64,000 nucleotides of DNA from Actinomadura rupiterrae (GTDB lineage Bacteria > Actinomycetota > Actinomycetes > Streptosporangiales > Streptosporangiaceae): contig NZ_JAMZEA010000005.1 of NCBI RefSeq assembly GCF_024172125.1, positions 248,001 through 312,000 on the forward strand, read 5' to 3'. This document shows positions 54,090 to 61,985 of the stretch, piece after piece; the stretch's first letter is position 1; each line of letters starts with the position of its first letter. The notes beneath the pieces were generated by a model. The model ran no database searches and had not been told where the DNA came from. It worked only from the letters and a program-made list of their open reading frames with translations. Both the position numbers and the translations under genes were made by a program.

Positions 54090-55907
54090 TCAGCGGGTCA
54101 GCTGGGTTTTGACGACCTTGCCCATGGCGTTCCGCGGGAGGGTTTCGACCAGGTGGACGACGCGGGGACGTTTGTGGGCGGAGAGGCGCGTGGCGACGAA
54201 ATCGGTCAGGTCCTTTTCGCCGGTGCCGTCTTCCGCGACGACGAAGGCGGTGACCTGTTCGCCCAGGTCCTCGTGCGGGACGCCGATGACGGCGGCCTCG
54301 CGGACGGCGGGGTGGGCCAGCAGGGCGTTCTCGACCTCGCCGGCGCCGATCCGGTAGCCGCCGCTCTTGATCAGGTCCGTGGACGCGCGGCCGACGATGC
54401 GGTGGCGGCCGGTCGGGTCGATGATCGCGATGTCGCCCGTCCGGAACCAGCCGTCCGCCGTGAAGGACTTCGCGGTGGCGTCCGGACGGCCGAGGTAGCC
54501 GTCGAAGATCGTCGGTGCGGAGACCTCGAGCTCGCCGGGGGTCTCGCCGTCCGCCGGCACCGGGCTGCCGTCCTCGGCCACCAGGCGGGTCCGGACGCCG
54601 GGGAGCGGGTGGCCGACCGAGCCGGGCACGCGCTCACCGTCCGCACGCGCGCTCAGGGTGATCAGGGTTTCGGTCATCCCGTATCGCTCGATCGGCCGAT
54701 GGCCGGTCAGCTCCGCGAGCCGCTCGAACACAGGGACCGGAAGCGGCGCGCTACCCGAGACCAAAAGGCGCGCGTCGCGCAGCGCCGCGGCGGCCTCGGG
54801 ATCGCGGGCGACGCGCGACCAGACGGTCGGGACGCCGAAGAACAGCGTCCCGCCGTTCCGGGCGGCGTCCGCGTAAGCCTGCGGCGTCGGACGTCCCGTG
54901 TGGACGAGCCGCGACCCCACGCGCAGCGGGCCCAGCACTCCCAGCACCAGTCCGTGGACGTGGAACAGGGGCAACCCGTGGACGACGATGTCGTCAGCGG
55001 TCCATCCCCACGCCTCGGCCAGCGCGTCCAGCCCGGCGGCGACCGCCGCACGCGAGATCAGAACGCCCTTCGGCGCTCCCGTCGTGCCGCTCGTGTACAG
55101 GATGAGCGCAGTCGCAGCGGCGTCCGGCACCGCCTCGCCCCCGGCGTCTGCAACTTCTGTGGCCCCACGTCCCGATGGCGCTGAGGGCGAATCGGACCCG
55201 CCTCGTGCCGCGATCGAGCTGCGCCCGTCTGCCGCAGCGGTCGAAGGCTGCTTGTGAGGCACCGCAGCGGAACGAAGCGCCCCAGCCGGACGGTCGCCGT
55301 TCGAGGCTTCGGCGGGAGGGTCCGAGTGCGGGGCTTTGGCGGGGCGGAGCAGGTCCACGGCGATGAGGGGTGGGACGTCCGGGCCCGAGATGGCGGCGTC
55401 GTGCGCGCCCAGTATGAGCGTCGCGCCCGAGTCGCGCAGGATGTGCGCCCGCTCGTCCGGTCCCGAGTCGGGCGGAAGCGGCACCAGGGGCACGCCGGCC
55501 GTCAGGCCCGCCACGACGGCAACGACGGTTTCAAGGGAAGCCGTCGCGTGCACGGCAACAACGCCCGCGTCCCGGATCTCGGCGACCACGGACGCCGACC
55601 ATGCGAACAGTTCCGGACGAGTCAGAGCGCGTCCAGCGACTGTGATTGCAGGCTCAGCAACCACAAGGCCTCTTTCATCACTGGACCGGCCAGGCGAGGC
55701 AGCCGCAGCGCCTCTGGTTCCGCTGGCAGGAGATCCACCGGGCTCAGTAGGCGCGGTTGCGCCGGGCGCGGGGCGTTCGGGCAGCGCGGTACCGGAGTCG
55801 TTGGCCTCTGTCTGCGCAGGTTCTCCGGATGCGGTCGTCGCGGGGAGTCCGGGGCGGTTCGGCCAGGGGCCGCCGAGGAGGTCCAGGGGTCCGCCGGGCA
55901 GGTGCAT
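54090..55907 (-). CDS. matB: Malonyl-CoA synthetase-like acyl-CoA ligase (MatB type) with two insertions
   Basis: A 605-residue ANL-superfamily ligase. Core motifs: P-loop LYTSGTTGAPKGVLISR (residues 271-287), LPLFHVHGLVLGVLGPLR, LLVSGSAPLPV, IERYGMTETL, GWFRTGDIA and C-terminal TDLIKSGGYRIGAGEVENALL with Lys in NAMGKVVKTQ. The HVHGLVLG and PLPGV segments match Streptomyces MatB, which makes malonyl-CoA from malonate and ATP. Family length is about 490; the excess is two low-complexity insertions, residues about 18-78 and 190-258. The start is ATG 55905-55907; the longer frame to 56618 is out of register with the neighbouring kinase gene and is not used. Confidence 0.82.
   Translation of the reverse strand: MHLPGGPLDLLGGPWPNRPGLPATTASGEPAQTEANDSGTALPERPAPGATAPTEPGGSPASGTRGAAAASPGRSSDERGLVVAEPAITVAGRALTRPELFAWSASVVAEIRDAGVVAVHATASLETVVAVVAGLTAGVPLVPLPPDSGPDERAHILRDSGATLILGAHDAAISGPDVPPLIAVDLLRPAKAPHSDPPAEASNGDRPAGALRSAAVPHKQPSTAAADGRSSIAARGGSDSPSAPSGRGATEVADAGGEAVPDAAATALILYTSGTTGAPKGVLISRAAVAAGLDALAEAWGWTADDIVVHGLPLFHVHGLVLGVLGPLRVGSRLVHTGRPTPQAYADAARNGGTLFFGVPTVWSRVARDPEAAAALRDARLLVSGSAPLPVPVFERLAELTGHRPIERYGMTETLITLSARADGERVPGSVGHPLPGVRTRLVAEDGSPVPADGETPGELEVSAPTIFDGYLGRPDATAKSFTADGWFRTGDIAIIDPTGRHRIVGRASTDLIKSGGYRIGAGEVENALLAHPAVREAAVIGVPHEDLGEQVTAFVVAEDGTGEKDLTDFVATRLSAHKRPRVVHLVETLPRNAMGKVVKTQLTR
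55134..55340 (-). repeat. Low-complexity insertion in the MatB-like ligase (second of two)
   Basis: In-frame Ala/Ser/Gly/Asp/Pro-rich segment between the LIAVDLLRP strand and AAATALILYTSGTTG. A similar first insertion covers 55674-55856 near the N-terminus. Confidence 0.7.
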
Positions 55908-56003
55908 CGGTGGCGCGTCCCTTCGCTTCGGTCCGGGAAGGACGGGAAACACCCGGCAAAGGGGCGTTCCGCGATGCCGGATCTTCCGGCGTCTGCTGGA
56001 AGT

Positions 56004-56645
56004 ATGCCGTCCGTGACGGACGCCCCGACGACCTACCCGGCCCTCGCGGACCGGCTGCGCCTCCTGCCCCCTTCGCTGGGGCAGGTGCGGTTGGTCGCGG
56101 TCGACGGTCCGAGCGGGTCCGGAAAGTCCACGTTCGCTCCTCGGCTGGCGGCCGCGCTCGGGAGCGGCGTGCCACTCATCCGGTCGGACGACTTCCGCGT
56201 GCCGTGGGACGCCGATCCGCTGACCTGGTGGCCGTCCTTCGAGCGGGACGTGCTGACGCCACTGCGCGCCGGGCACCCCGGCCACCTGCGCCGATACGAC
56301 TGGCACCGCGACGAGTACGGCCCGTCCGAGGAGATCCCGCCTGGAAAGGCGCTGGTCGTGGAGGGCGTCGGCGCGGCCTGGCGCGGCTCCCCCGCCGCGT
56401 TCCGGATCTGGGTGGACGCCTCGCGCGACCTGCGCCGGGCCCGCGCCCTCCAACGGGACGGCCTGGCCTACGCCGACGCCTGGGACGAATGGGCCGAACT
56501 CGAATCGCGCCACTACGCGTCCGACCGCACCCTGGACCGCGTCGACCTCATCGTGGACGGGACGTCCGTCACCGGCCCCGCCTTCCACGCGACCGACGCC
56601 CGCCAAGACCCCCGACACCCGCCGAACATCCGACCGATCAAATGA
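56004..56645 (+). CDS. Uridine kinase-like P-loop protein
   Basis: A 213-residue P-loop kinase of the uridine/phosphoribulokinase type. Walker A VAVDGPSGSGKSTFA, then PLIRSDDFRVPWDADPLTWW, RYDWHRDEYG, and Walker-B-like LVVEGVGAAWRG; WVDASRDLRRARALQRDG is a lid region. The phosphate acceptor (nucleoside or pantothenate-like) is unknown. ATG 56004 has GGA four bases upstream; an ATG at 55974 and GTG at 56013 are possible. Divergent from the MatB-like gene, sharing a 96-bp promoter region. Confidence 0.8.
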   Translation: MPSVTDAPTTYPALADRLRLLPPSLGQVRLVAVDGPSGSGKSTFAPRLAAALGSGVPLIRSDDFRVPWDADPLTWWPSFERDVLTPLRAGHPGHLRRYDWHRDEYGPSEEIPPGKALVVEGVGAAWRGSPAAFRIWVDASRDLRRARALQRDGLAYADAWDEWAELESRHYASDRTLDRVDLIVDGTSVTGPAFHATDARQDPRHPPNIRPIK

Positions 56646-57280
56646 TCGAATCCGAGCAATGCGCGCTCAGGCGTCCTCAGCGAAGCCGATGTTCGACCGA
56701 TCACGTTCAGACGTCCTGAACGAAGCTGCTGCGCGACCGGACATGTTGCGAGTCCGAGTTGCCGAATGATTCGCGGGGCGCAGGCCCGCGCCGAGCACCC
56801 CATAGCCCTCAACCTGGCAGCCATGGGTGTGCCCTCCACAAGCCCTGTCACCTGGACGACGACGTCGCGCCTTCCTCGCGACCGACGACCTCAGTCGTCC
56901 TGGCCTTCTTGGTCCCGGAAGACCGACGCAGCCGGCCCGCCAAATCATCGCCCTCCTCCCCCAGGTTGCGGGCGCGTCCTACGGCCCTTGCAGGTCGAGC
57001 TGCCGCGTGACTGCGCCGGCTTTCGCGGGCTGGCCTGCTGAACGAAAATCGATCAGCGCAGAGCCTTCATGGCGCCCAGACGGCCGGAGGTCAAGCGCCC
57101 CGGCTGTGGCGTGATCTGGTGAGTTCCGGACGCTCCGGTGACGCCAGGGTTCGGCGTGAAGGAGGACAGCGTGGGACGTAAATGGGGAGGCGGGAGGGCG
57201 ATGCGGGTGGGACGGGGCGCGGGGGGCCACTAGGCTGACCGGGTTCGTAATCGAAGACGAGTAGACGGTGGAGCCGGACG
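56646..57280. other. Gene-poor stretch upstream of the FKBP gene
   Basis: Somewhat lower G+C than its surroundings. Contains a small inverted repeat CGTTCAG-ACGTC-CTGAACG (56704-56722) past the kinase gene, possibly its terminator. No gene or regular repeat is seen. The FKBP promoter presumably lies at about 57180-57250. Confidence 0.5.
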
Positions 57281-57655
57281 ATGGCGCTTGAACGTCCCGA
57301 GATCGACTTTCCCGAGGGGCAGCCCCCGCAGAACCTGGAGATCACCGACATCACGGTCGGGGACGGCGCGGAGGCCACCAAGGGCTCGTCCGTGACCGTG
57401 CAGTACCTCGGCGTGTCGTTCTCGACCGGCGAGGAGTTCGACGCGTCCTGGAACCGGGGCGAGCCGTTCGAGTTCCCGCTCGGCGCCGGCCGGGTCATCA
57501 AGGGCTGGGACATGGGCGTCCAGGGCATGAAGGTCGGCGGCCGGCGCAAGCTGGTCATCCCGCCGCACCTGGCCTACGGCGACCGCAGCCCGTCCCCCAA
57601 GATCAAGCCGGGCGAGACGCTGATCTTCGTCGTGGACCTCCTCGGCGTGAACTAG
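57281..57655 (+). CDS. FKBP-type peptidyl-prolyl cis-trans isomerase
   Basis: A 124-residue single FKBP domain without signal peptide. The fold signatures are VTVQYLGVSFSTGEEFDASW, EFPLGAGRVIKGWDMGVQGM, KVGGRRKLVIPPHLAYGDR and GETLIFVVDLLGV. The active-site Asp, Phe, Val, Ile, Trp and Tyr positions are present. A cytoplasmic folding helper; well conserved in actinobacteria. Followed by a strong hairpin. Confidence 0.95.
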   Translation: MALERPEIDFPEGQPPQNLEITDITVGDGAEATKGSSVTVQYLGVSFSTGEEFDASWNRGEPFEFPLGAGRVIKGWDMGVQGMKVGGRRKLVIPPHLAYGDRSPSPKIKPGETLIFVVDLLGVN

Positions 57656-57659
57656 CGCG

Positions 57660-57685
57660 TTCGCGGGGGCCCAAACCCCCGCGAA
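57660..57685 (+). terminator. Terminator hairpin after the FKBP gene
   Basis: Perfect 10-bp stem TTCGCGGGGG (57660-57669) with CCCCCGCGAA (57676-57685), loop CCCAAA, five bases past the stop codon. Confidence 0.85.
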
Positions 57686-57696
57686 AGCCGTTCCAA

Positions 57697-57740
57697 CGGC
57701 GGGCAATCCGGGAGTGAAATCCTGCTCCGGGTGCCCGCCG
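57697..57740 (+). terminator. Second hairpin before the ABC transporter gene
   Basis: Outer 9-bp arms CGGCGGGCA (57697-57705) and TGCCCGCCG (57732-57740) with a short inner GGAG/CTCC stem. It may back up the FKBP terminator or act as a leader structure for the ABC genes 40 bp downstream. Confidence 0.55.
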
Positions 57741-57780
57741 TCGCCGTTTCCGGGAGGGAACGGGTCGGTATCAGCCCTGC

Positions 57781-58767
57781 ATGATCGAGGCGCGGGGGCT
57801 GACGAAGCGGTTCGGGGAGAAAACGGCCGTCGACCACGCGACCTTCACGGTGCGGCCCGGCCGCGTGACCGGCTTCCTCGGGCCGAACGGCGCGGGCAAG
57901 TCCACCACGATGCGGATGATCCTCGGCCTCGACCACCCGTCCGGCGGGACGGTTTCGGTCGCGGGCGTCCCCTATTCCGGCCTCGGCGCGCCGCTCCGGG
58001 AGGTCGGCGCGCTGCTGGAGGCCAAGTCCGTGCACGGCGGGCGCAGCGCCTACAACCACCTGCGCTGCCTCGCCCGCAGCAACGGCATCCCGTCCGAGCG
58101 CGTGAACGAGGTGCTTGAGCTCGTCGGCCTGCAAGGCGTCGCGAAGAAGCCCGCCAAGGGGTTCTCGCTCGGGATGGGGCAGCGGCTCGGCATCGCGGCC
58201 GCGCTGCTCGGCGACCCGGGCATCCTGATGTTCGACGAGCCGGTGAACGGCCTGGACCCCGAGGGCATCCTGTGGATCCGCACGCTGATGCGGAGCCTCG
58301 CCGCCGAGGGCCGGACGGTGTTCGTGTCCAGCCACCTGATGTCGGAGATGGCGCTCACCGCCGACCACCTGGTGGTGATCGGACGCGGCAAGATCCTCGC
58401 GGACACGTCCGTCCAGGAGTTCATCGACGCCAACGCGACCAGCCACGTGAAGGTCCGCTCGCCGCAGCTCTCGGACCTCGGTCCGCTGCTGGCGGGGCGC
58501 GGCTGGCGCGTCGAGATCGATCCGGACGGCTCGCTCCGCGTCTTCGGCGCGTCCCCGGCGGCCGTGGGGGACGTCGCCGCCGACAACGGCGTCCGCCTCC
58601 ACGAACTGTCGCCCGTCCAGCCCTCGCTGGAGGACGCCTTCATGCGCCTCACCGGCGACACCGTCGAGTACCACGCGGGCGGCCTGCACGACCACGACAC
58701 CCCGCCACCAGACGCTCCCCCTCCCGCGGCCCCGCCCATCACCGGCCCGGAGGGCGGACGCTCGTGA
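57781..58767 (+). CDS. ABC transporter ATP-binding protein
   Basis: A 328-residue ATPase: Walker A LGPNGAGKSTT, Q-loop LLEAK, signature FSLGMGQRLGIAAAL, Walker B ILMFDEPVNGLDPEG, H-loop SSHLMSE. The LSLGMGQR-type signature and VNGLDP are typical of ABC-2 exporters of the bacitracin/lantibiotic self-protection group. The C-terminal tail is Pro/Asp-rich. The stop overlaps a GTG as GTGA at 58764-58767, coupling it to the small repeat ORF. Confidence 0.92.
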   Translation: MIEARGLTKRFGEKTAVDHATFTVRPGRVTGFLGPNGAGKSTTMRMILGLDHPSGGTVSVAGVPYSGLGAPLREVGALLEAKSVHGGRSAYNHLRCLARSNGIPSERVNEVLELVGLQGVAKKPAKGFSLGMGQRLGIAAALLGDPGILMFDEPVNGLDPEGILWIRTLMRSLAAEGRTVFVSSHLMSEMALTADHLVVIGRGKILADTSVQEFIDANATSHVKVRSPQLSDLGPLLAGRGWRVEIDPDGSLRVFGASPAAVGDVAADNGVRLHELSPVQPSLEDAFMRLTGDTVEYHAGGLHDHDTPPPDAPPPAAPPITGPEGGRS

Positions 58768-59510
58768 TCGATCGCTCACGCAAAAGGAACACGCAGCACG
58801 GTCGGAGGACGGTCATGACCATTCGAACCCGCCCCACCAAAACCGAACACGCCCGTGCGCAGGAGCCCACCCGACGCAACGCCCGCCCCGGCCCCAAACC
58901 CGTCCATCCCCCCGCTCTCGAACAGCGAACGGCCACCACACCCCCAAGCGACACCGGACGCACGACATTCCTCGCAGCACCAAAACCCGCCAAACGCCGA
59001 ACGATCTCCCCACCCTCGTCCCTCGCCCACAGAGCCCGGACGAGCCCCCTGCCCTCGTCCCTCGCCCAGCGAGTCCGAACGATCTCCCTGTCCTCATTCC
59101 CTGCCCAGCAACCCGCCCTTGAGCTGAGGGCACTCACCCCGACCCCCGCCCGGCAACACCCCGGATGTCGAGCCGACGCCCTGCCCTCGTCCCCCTCCCA
59201 GCGATCCGCCCCCGGGCGGCGAACACTCACGCCGCCCAACGCCCGGCAACACGCCGGACGTCGAGCCGACGCCCTGCACTCGCCCGCCCCCCAGCGGCCC
59301 GCCCCTTGTCGGCGGGCACCCGCCCAGGACTCCGTCCAGCGACACCCCGGACGTCGGGCCGACGCCCTTGCCTGGCCCCCTGCCCAACAGCCCACCCCCT
59401 GGCGGCGGGCACTCGCCCAGGCCCCCATCCGGCGGCACCCCGAGCGCCGCTCCGACGCCCTTCCCTCGGACCGGCTGAGCGGCACCACCTCGAACGGAGG
59501 GCGGACCTGA
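58764..59510 (+). CDS. Repeat-built basic ORF lying between ABC ATPase and permease genes
   Basis: A 248-codon open frame from GTG 58764 (overlapping the ATPase stop as GTGA) to TGA 59508-59510, which overlaps the permease start as TGATG. It is Arg/Pro/Ala/Ser-rich and built of two in-frame repeats: 13-residue units (SSLAHRARTSPLP, SSLAQRVRTISLS) at about 59000-59120 and 31-residue units at 59154, 59247, 59340 and 59434 (GRRADAL start). Both periods (39 and 93 bp) are multiples of three. No family recognised. It may be a real coupled gene or a spacer whose frame stayed open. Confidence 0.35.
   Translation: MIDRSRKRNTQHGRRTVMTIRTRPTKTEHARAQEPTRRNARPGPKPVHPPALEQRTATTPPSDTGRTTFLAAPKPAKRRTISPPSSLAHRARTSPLPSSLAQRVRTISLSSFPAQQPALELRALTPTPARQHPGCRADALPSSPSQRSAPGRRTLTPPNARQHAGRRADALHSPAPQRPAPCRRAPAQDSVQRHPGRRADALAWPPAQQPTPWRRALAQAPIRRHPERRSDALPSDRLSGTTSNGGRT
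59154..59470 (+). repeat. 93-bp tandem repeat
   Basis: Units start at 59154, 59247, 59340 and about 59434, each with an ACACCCCGGACGTCGAGCC-type start; the last is partial. Period 93 bp (31 codons). Confidence 0.88.
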
Positions 59511-60322
59511 TGGCGACCATCGTGGAACGTGACACGCCGACGCCTCCGGCCTCGTTCGCCGACGCGTTCGCCGCCGAGTGGATCAAGATCCGGACCGTCC
59601 GGTCGACGTTCTGGACGCTGCTCGCCGGGATCCTGGTGACGATCGGGCTGAGCGTCCTGCTGGCCTCGTTCTTCGTGTCCGCGTACGACCAGCTGAACCC
59701 GCAGGACAAGGCGCAGTTCGACCCGACCGCCTACGGCCTGGTCGGGATCAACTTCGGCATGGTGGCGTTCGGCGTGCTCGGCGTGCTGGTCATCACCGGC
59801 GAGTACGCAACCGGGATGATCCGGACATCGCTCACCGCGGTGCCGCGCCGTCCCCGCCTGCTCGCGGCGAAGGCGCTGGTGCTCGGGCTGGTCGTCCTGG
59901 TCGTCGGGGAGGCGGTCGCGTTCGCCGCGTACTTCCTGTCCCAGCTGATCTTCGCGAGCAAGAACCTGGACGAGGGCCTCGGGCACCACGGCGTGCTGCG
60001 CGCGGTGATCGGCGGCGGCCTCTACCTGACGCTGATCGCGCTGTTCGCCCTCGCGATCGGGACGCTGCTGCGGCACACCGCGGGATCGGTCACGACCGTT
60101 CTCGGGCTGCTGTTCGTCCTCCCGATCATCGGTACGTTCCTGCCGGGCGACCTCGGCCGGACGATCCGGAAGCTGCTGCCGTCCAACGCGGGCGGCGCGG
60201 TGATGTCCACCCGTCCCACAGCGGACAGCCTGTCCCCTTGGACCGGGATCGGCGTATTCGCCCTCTACACGGTCGTCCTGCTGGTCATCGCGCTCGTGGT
60301 CTTCCAAAAGCGAGACGCCTGA
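59510..60322 (+). CDS. ABC transporter permease (ABC-2 type)
   Basis: A 270-residue membrane protein with six helices (FWTLLAGILVTIGLSVLLA, INFGMVAFGVLGVLVI, LVLGLVVLVVGEAVAFAAY, LYLTLIALFALAIGTLL, VLGLLFVLPIIG, IGVFALYTVVLLVIALVVF). The GEYATGMIRTSLTAVPRRP loop is the signature of actinobacterial ABC-2 permeases. The start ATG 59510 follows GGAGGG by eight bases and overlaps the upstream ORF stop. Partner of the ATPase at 57781. Confidence 0.92.
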   Translation: MATIVERDTPTPPASFADAFAAEWIKIRTVRSTFWTLLAGILVTIGLSVLLASFFVSAYDQLNPQDKAQFDPTAYGLVGINFGMVAFGVLGVLVITGEYATGMIRTSLTAVPRRPRLLAAKALVLGLVVLVVGEAVAFAAYFLSQLIFASKNLDEGLGHHGVLRAVIGGGLYLTLIALFALAIGTLLRHTAGSVTTVLGLLFVLPIIGTFLPGDLGRTIRKLLPSNAGGAVMSTRPTADSLSPWTGIGVFALYTVVLLVIALVVFQKRDA

Positions 60323-61136
60323 CCCGCCCGGCTCCCGGGGCGCACCCCGACCCGACGGGACTTCCCAGCTCCCCCTTCCCGCCGCGTCGCCCCCAGCACC
60401 ATCCACGCCAACAGGCCCGCGGGCGCTCACAACTCCCCGGCAGTCCCCGCTTGGACGCACGACAGCCCAGCAAACAACGCCTGTACCGACCACGCCCCGG
60501 CGAACGGTGTCCGCATTCACCACAAGCCCGCGAACGATGCGCGCCCACACGGGTCGATAAGCGGACGGCACGACCAGAGACCAGCCCGTGGGAAGGCGAC
60601 CAGCAGGACGCGGGGCCGGGCCTGCCCAGCCAGGCGGGCACGCCTCCGCCGCGAAGGAGCAGCTACGCGACGCCCGCCCACCCGGCTGCACCCCCTGTAT
60701 CCGTTGCTCAACACGGCCCGCCCCGGCTACACCAGCGTCGTCAGCTTCTCCACCGCGGGCATCGCCGACCACTTCGCGGCGGTCAGCGGCCCGCGTCCTC
60801 CCAACCTCGACCGACCTGCGCCAGCACGCGCTCCAATCGCCACATTTTCGGGTCCCGCCCCGCCCCGGCCTTGCCCGCCCGGCCCTGCCCGCCCTGGTTC
60901 GGCCGCCCTGGCCTGGCCTGGGCCGGAACGGCCCGAAGGACGGTCCGATGCAACGTCCCACGATCTGGCTTTCCGGCTTCATCCGGCCGAGCGGCGTGAT
61001 GTTCGTTTGTGAGCGGGGAGGAGAGTTCGGACACAGGTGTGCAACGTAGGAGCGTCGATGCCGCGGTAGATGAGCGGACGTGATCAGATATGTCCGTTCT
61101 TGTTCGACACGCAGCATGAGCACGGGGGACGCAGGG
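60323..61136. other. Gene-poor stretch with a possible gene remnant
   Basis: On the plus strand at about 60686-60780 a GC3-biased frame reads LHPLYPLLNTARPGYTS then VVSFSTAGIADHFAAVSG and then loses coding character. It has no start and looks like a fragment of a decayed gene; family not recognised. The rest (60340-60680 and 60800-61080) is irregular GC-rich DNA with TTGCCCGCCCGGCC-type words. Confidence 0.4.
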
Positions 61137-61985
61137 ATGCGCGGGGGTGTTCCGAAGGGGTACACGGCGGTTGCGGCGGGGCTCGGGGTCGCGGTAGGCA
61201 TCTGGCCCGCCTTGTCGGCCCTGCCATCCGGAGGCGGCGGGAGCGCCGGCACGCGGACAGACCTGGTCGCCGCGCTCGCCGACCACCAGTGGGAGCAGCC
61301 CAAACCCGGCTCGTGGACGCCGCCCAAGCCGTCCGCCGACGGCCTGCCGCCCGTGATCAGCAAGATCGACACGCAGGACCGCGTCGTGTTCCTCACGATC
61401 GACGACGGCTACGAGTACGACCCGGAGTTCGTCAACATCGTCCGGAACGAGAAGGTACCGATCCTCACCTTCCTGACCACGACGTACGTGCGCGGGCACG
61501 GCCAGTACTTCTGGGCGCTGCGCAACGCGGGCTCGCGCATGGAGAACCACACCGTCACGCACCCCGACATGAAGACGTTGTCCCTCGAAGGGCAGCAGCG
61601 GCAGATCTGCCAGTCGTCCGACACGATCGCCACGCAGTACGGACGGCGTCCTGAGATCTTCCGGCCGCCGTTCGGGTCCTACAACACCGCGACCCGGCAG
61701 GCCGCCAAAGCGTGCGGGATCAAGTCGATCCTGACCTGGACGGCCGAGTTCTACAACGGGACGAGCGGGCCGGGCGTCGGCTTCAATGGGTTCGCCCGCG
61801 GGGACGGCCTGGGCAAGGGGTTCCGGCCTGGCGACATCGTCCTGATGCACTACCGAAAGGGCCTGGCCGGGGAGTTCCGGATGCTCCTCGGCTGGGTCCG
61901 GCAACAGGGCTTCCGCCCGGCCGCCGTCCAGAACTACATCCCGCGCTCCCTCGGCGGCGACGCCCCCGACACCCCGACCTCGTAA
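61137..61985 (+). CDS. Polysaccharide deacetylase (NodB domain), membrane-anchored or secreted
   Basis: A 282-residue protein with an N-terminal hydrophobic segment (GYTAVAAGLGVAVGIWPAL) and a NodB domain: VVFLTIDDGYEYD (catalytic Asp-Asp), NHTVTHPDMKTL (metal His pair), FRPPFGSYN, and VLMHYRKG near the C-terminus. It would deacetylate N-acetylated sugars in peptidoglycan or another cell-surface polymer. ATG 61137 has GGGGG eight bases upstream; ATG 61116 and GTG 61080 are possible. Confidence 0.88.
   Translation: MRGGVPKGYTAVAAGLGVAVGIWPALSALPSGGGGSAGTRTDLVAALADHQWEQPKPGSWTPPKPSADGLPPVISKIDTQDRVVFLTIDDGYEYDPEFVNIVRNEKVPILTFLTTTYVRGHGQYFWALRNAGSRMENHTVTHPDMKTLSLEGQQRQICQSSDTIATQYGRRPEIFRPPFGSYNTATRQAAKACGIKSILTWTAEFYNGTSGPGVGFNGFARGDGLGKGFRPGDIVLMHYRKGLAGEFRMLLGWVRQQGFRPAAVQNYIPRSLGGDAPDTPTS

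Noticed and set aside
55908..56618. N-terminal extension of the MatB-like ligase to 842 residues
   Set aside because: It runs antisense through the P-loop kinase gene, whose motifs are clear; the extension has no ligase features.
58739..61396. 885-codon open frame on the minus strand opposite the ABC permease
   Set aside because: It is antisense to a well-supported permease, Arg/Gly-rich and without family motifs; high GC gives long spurious frames.
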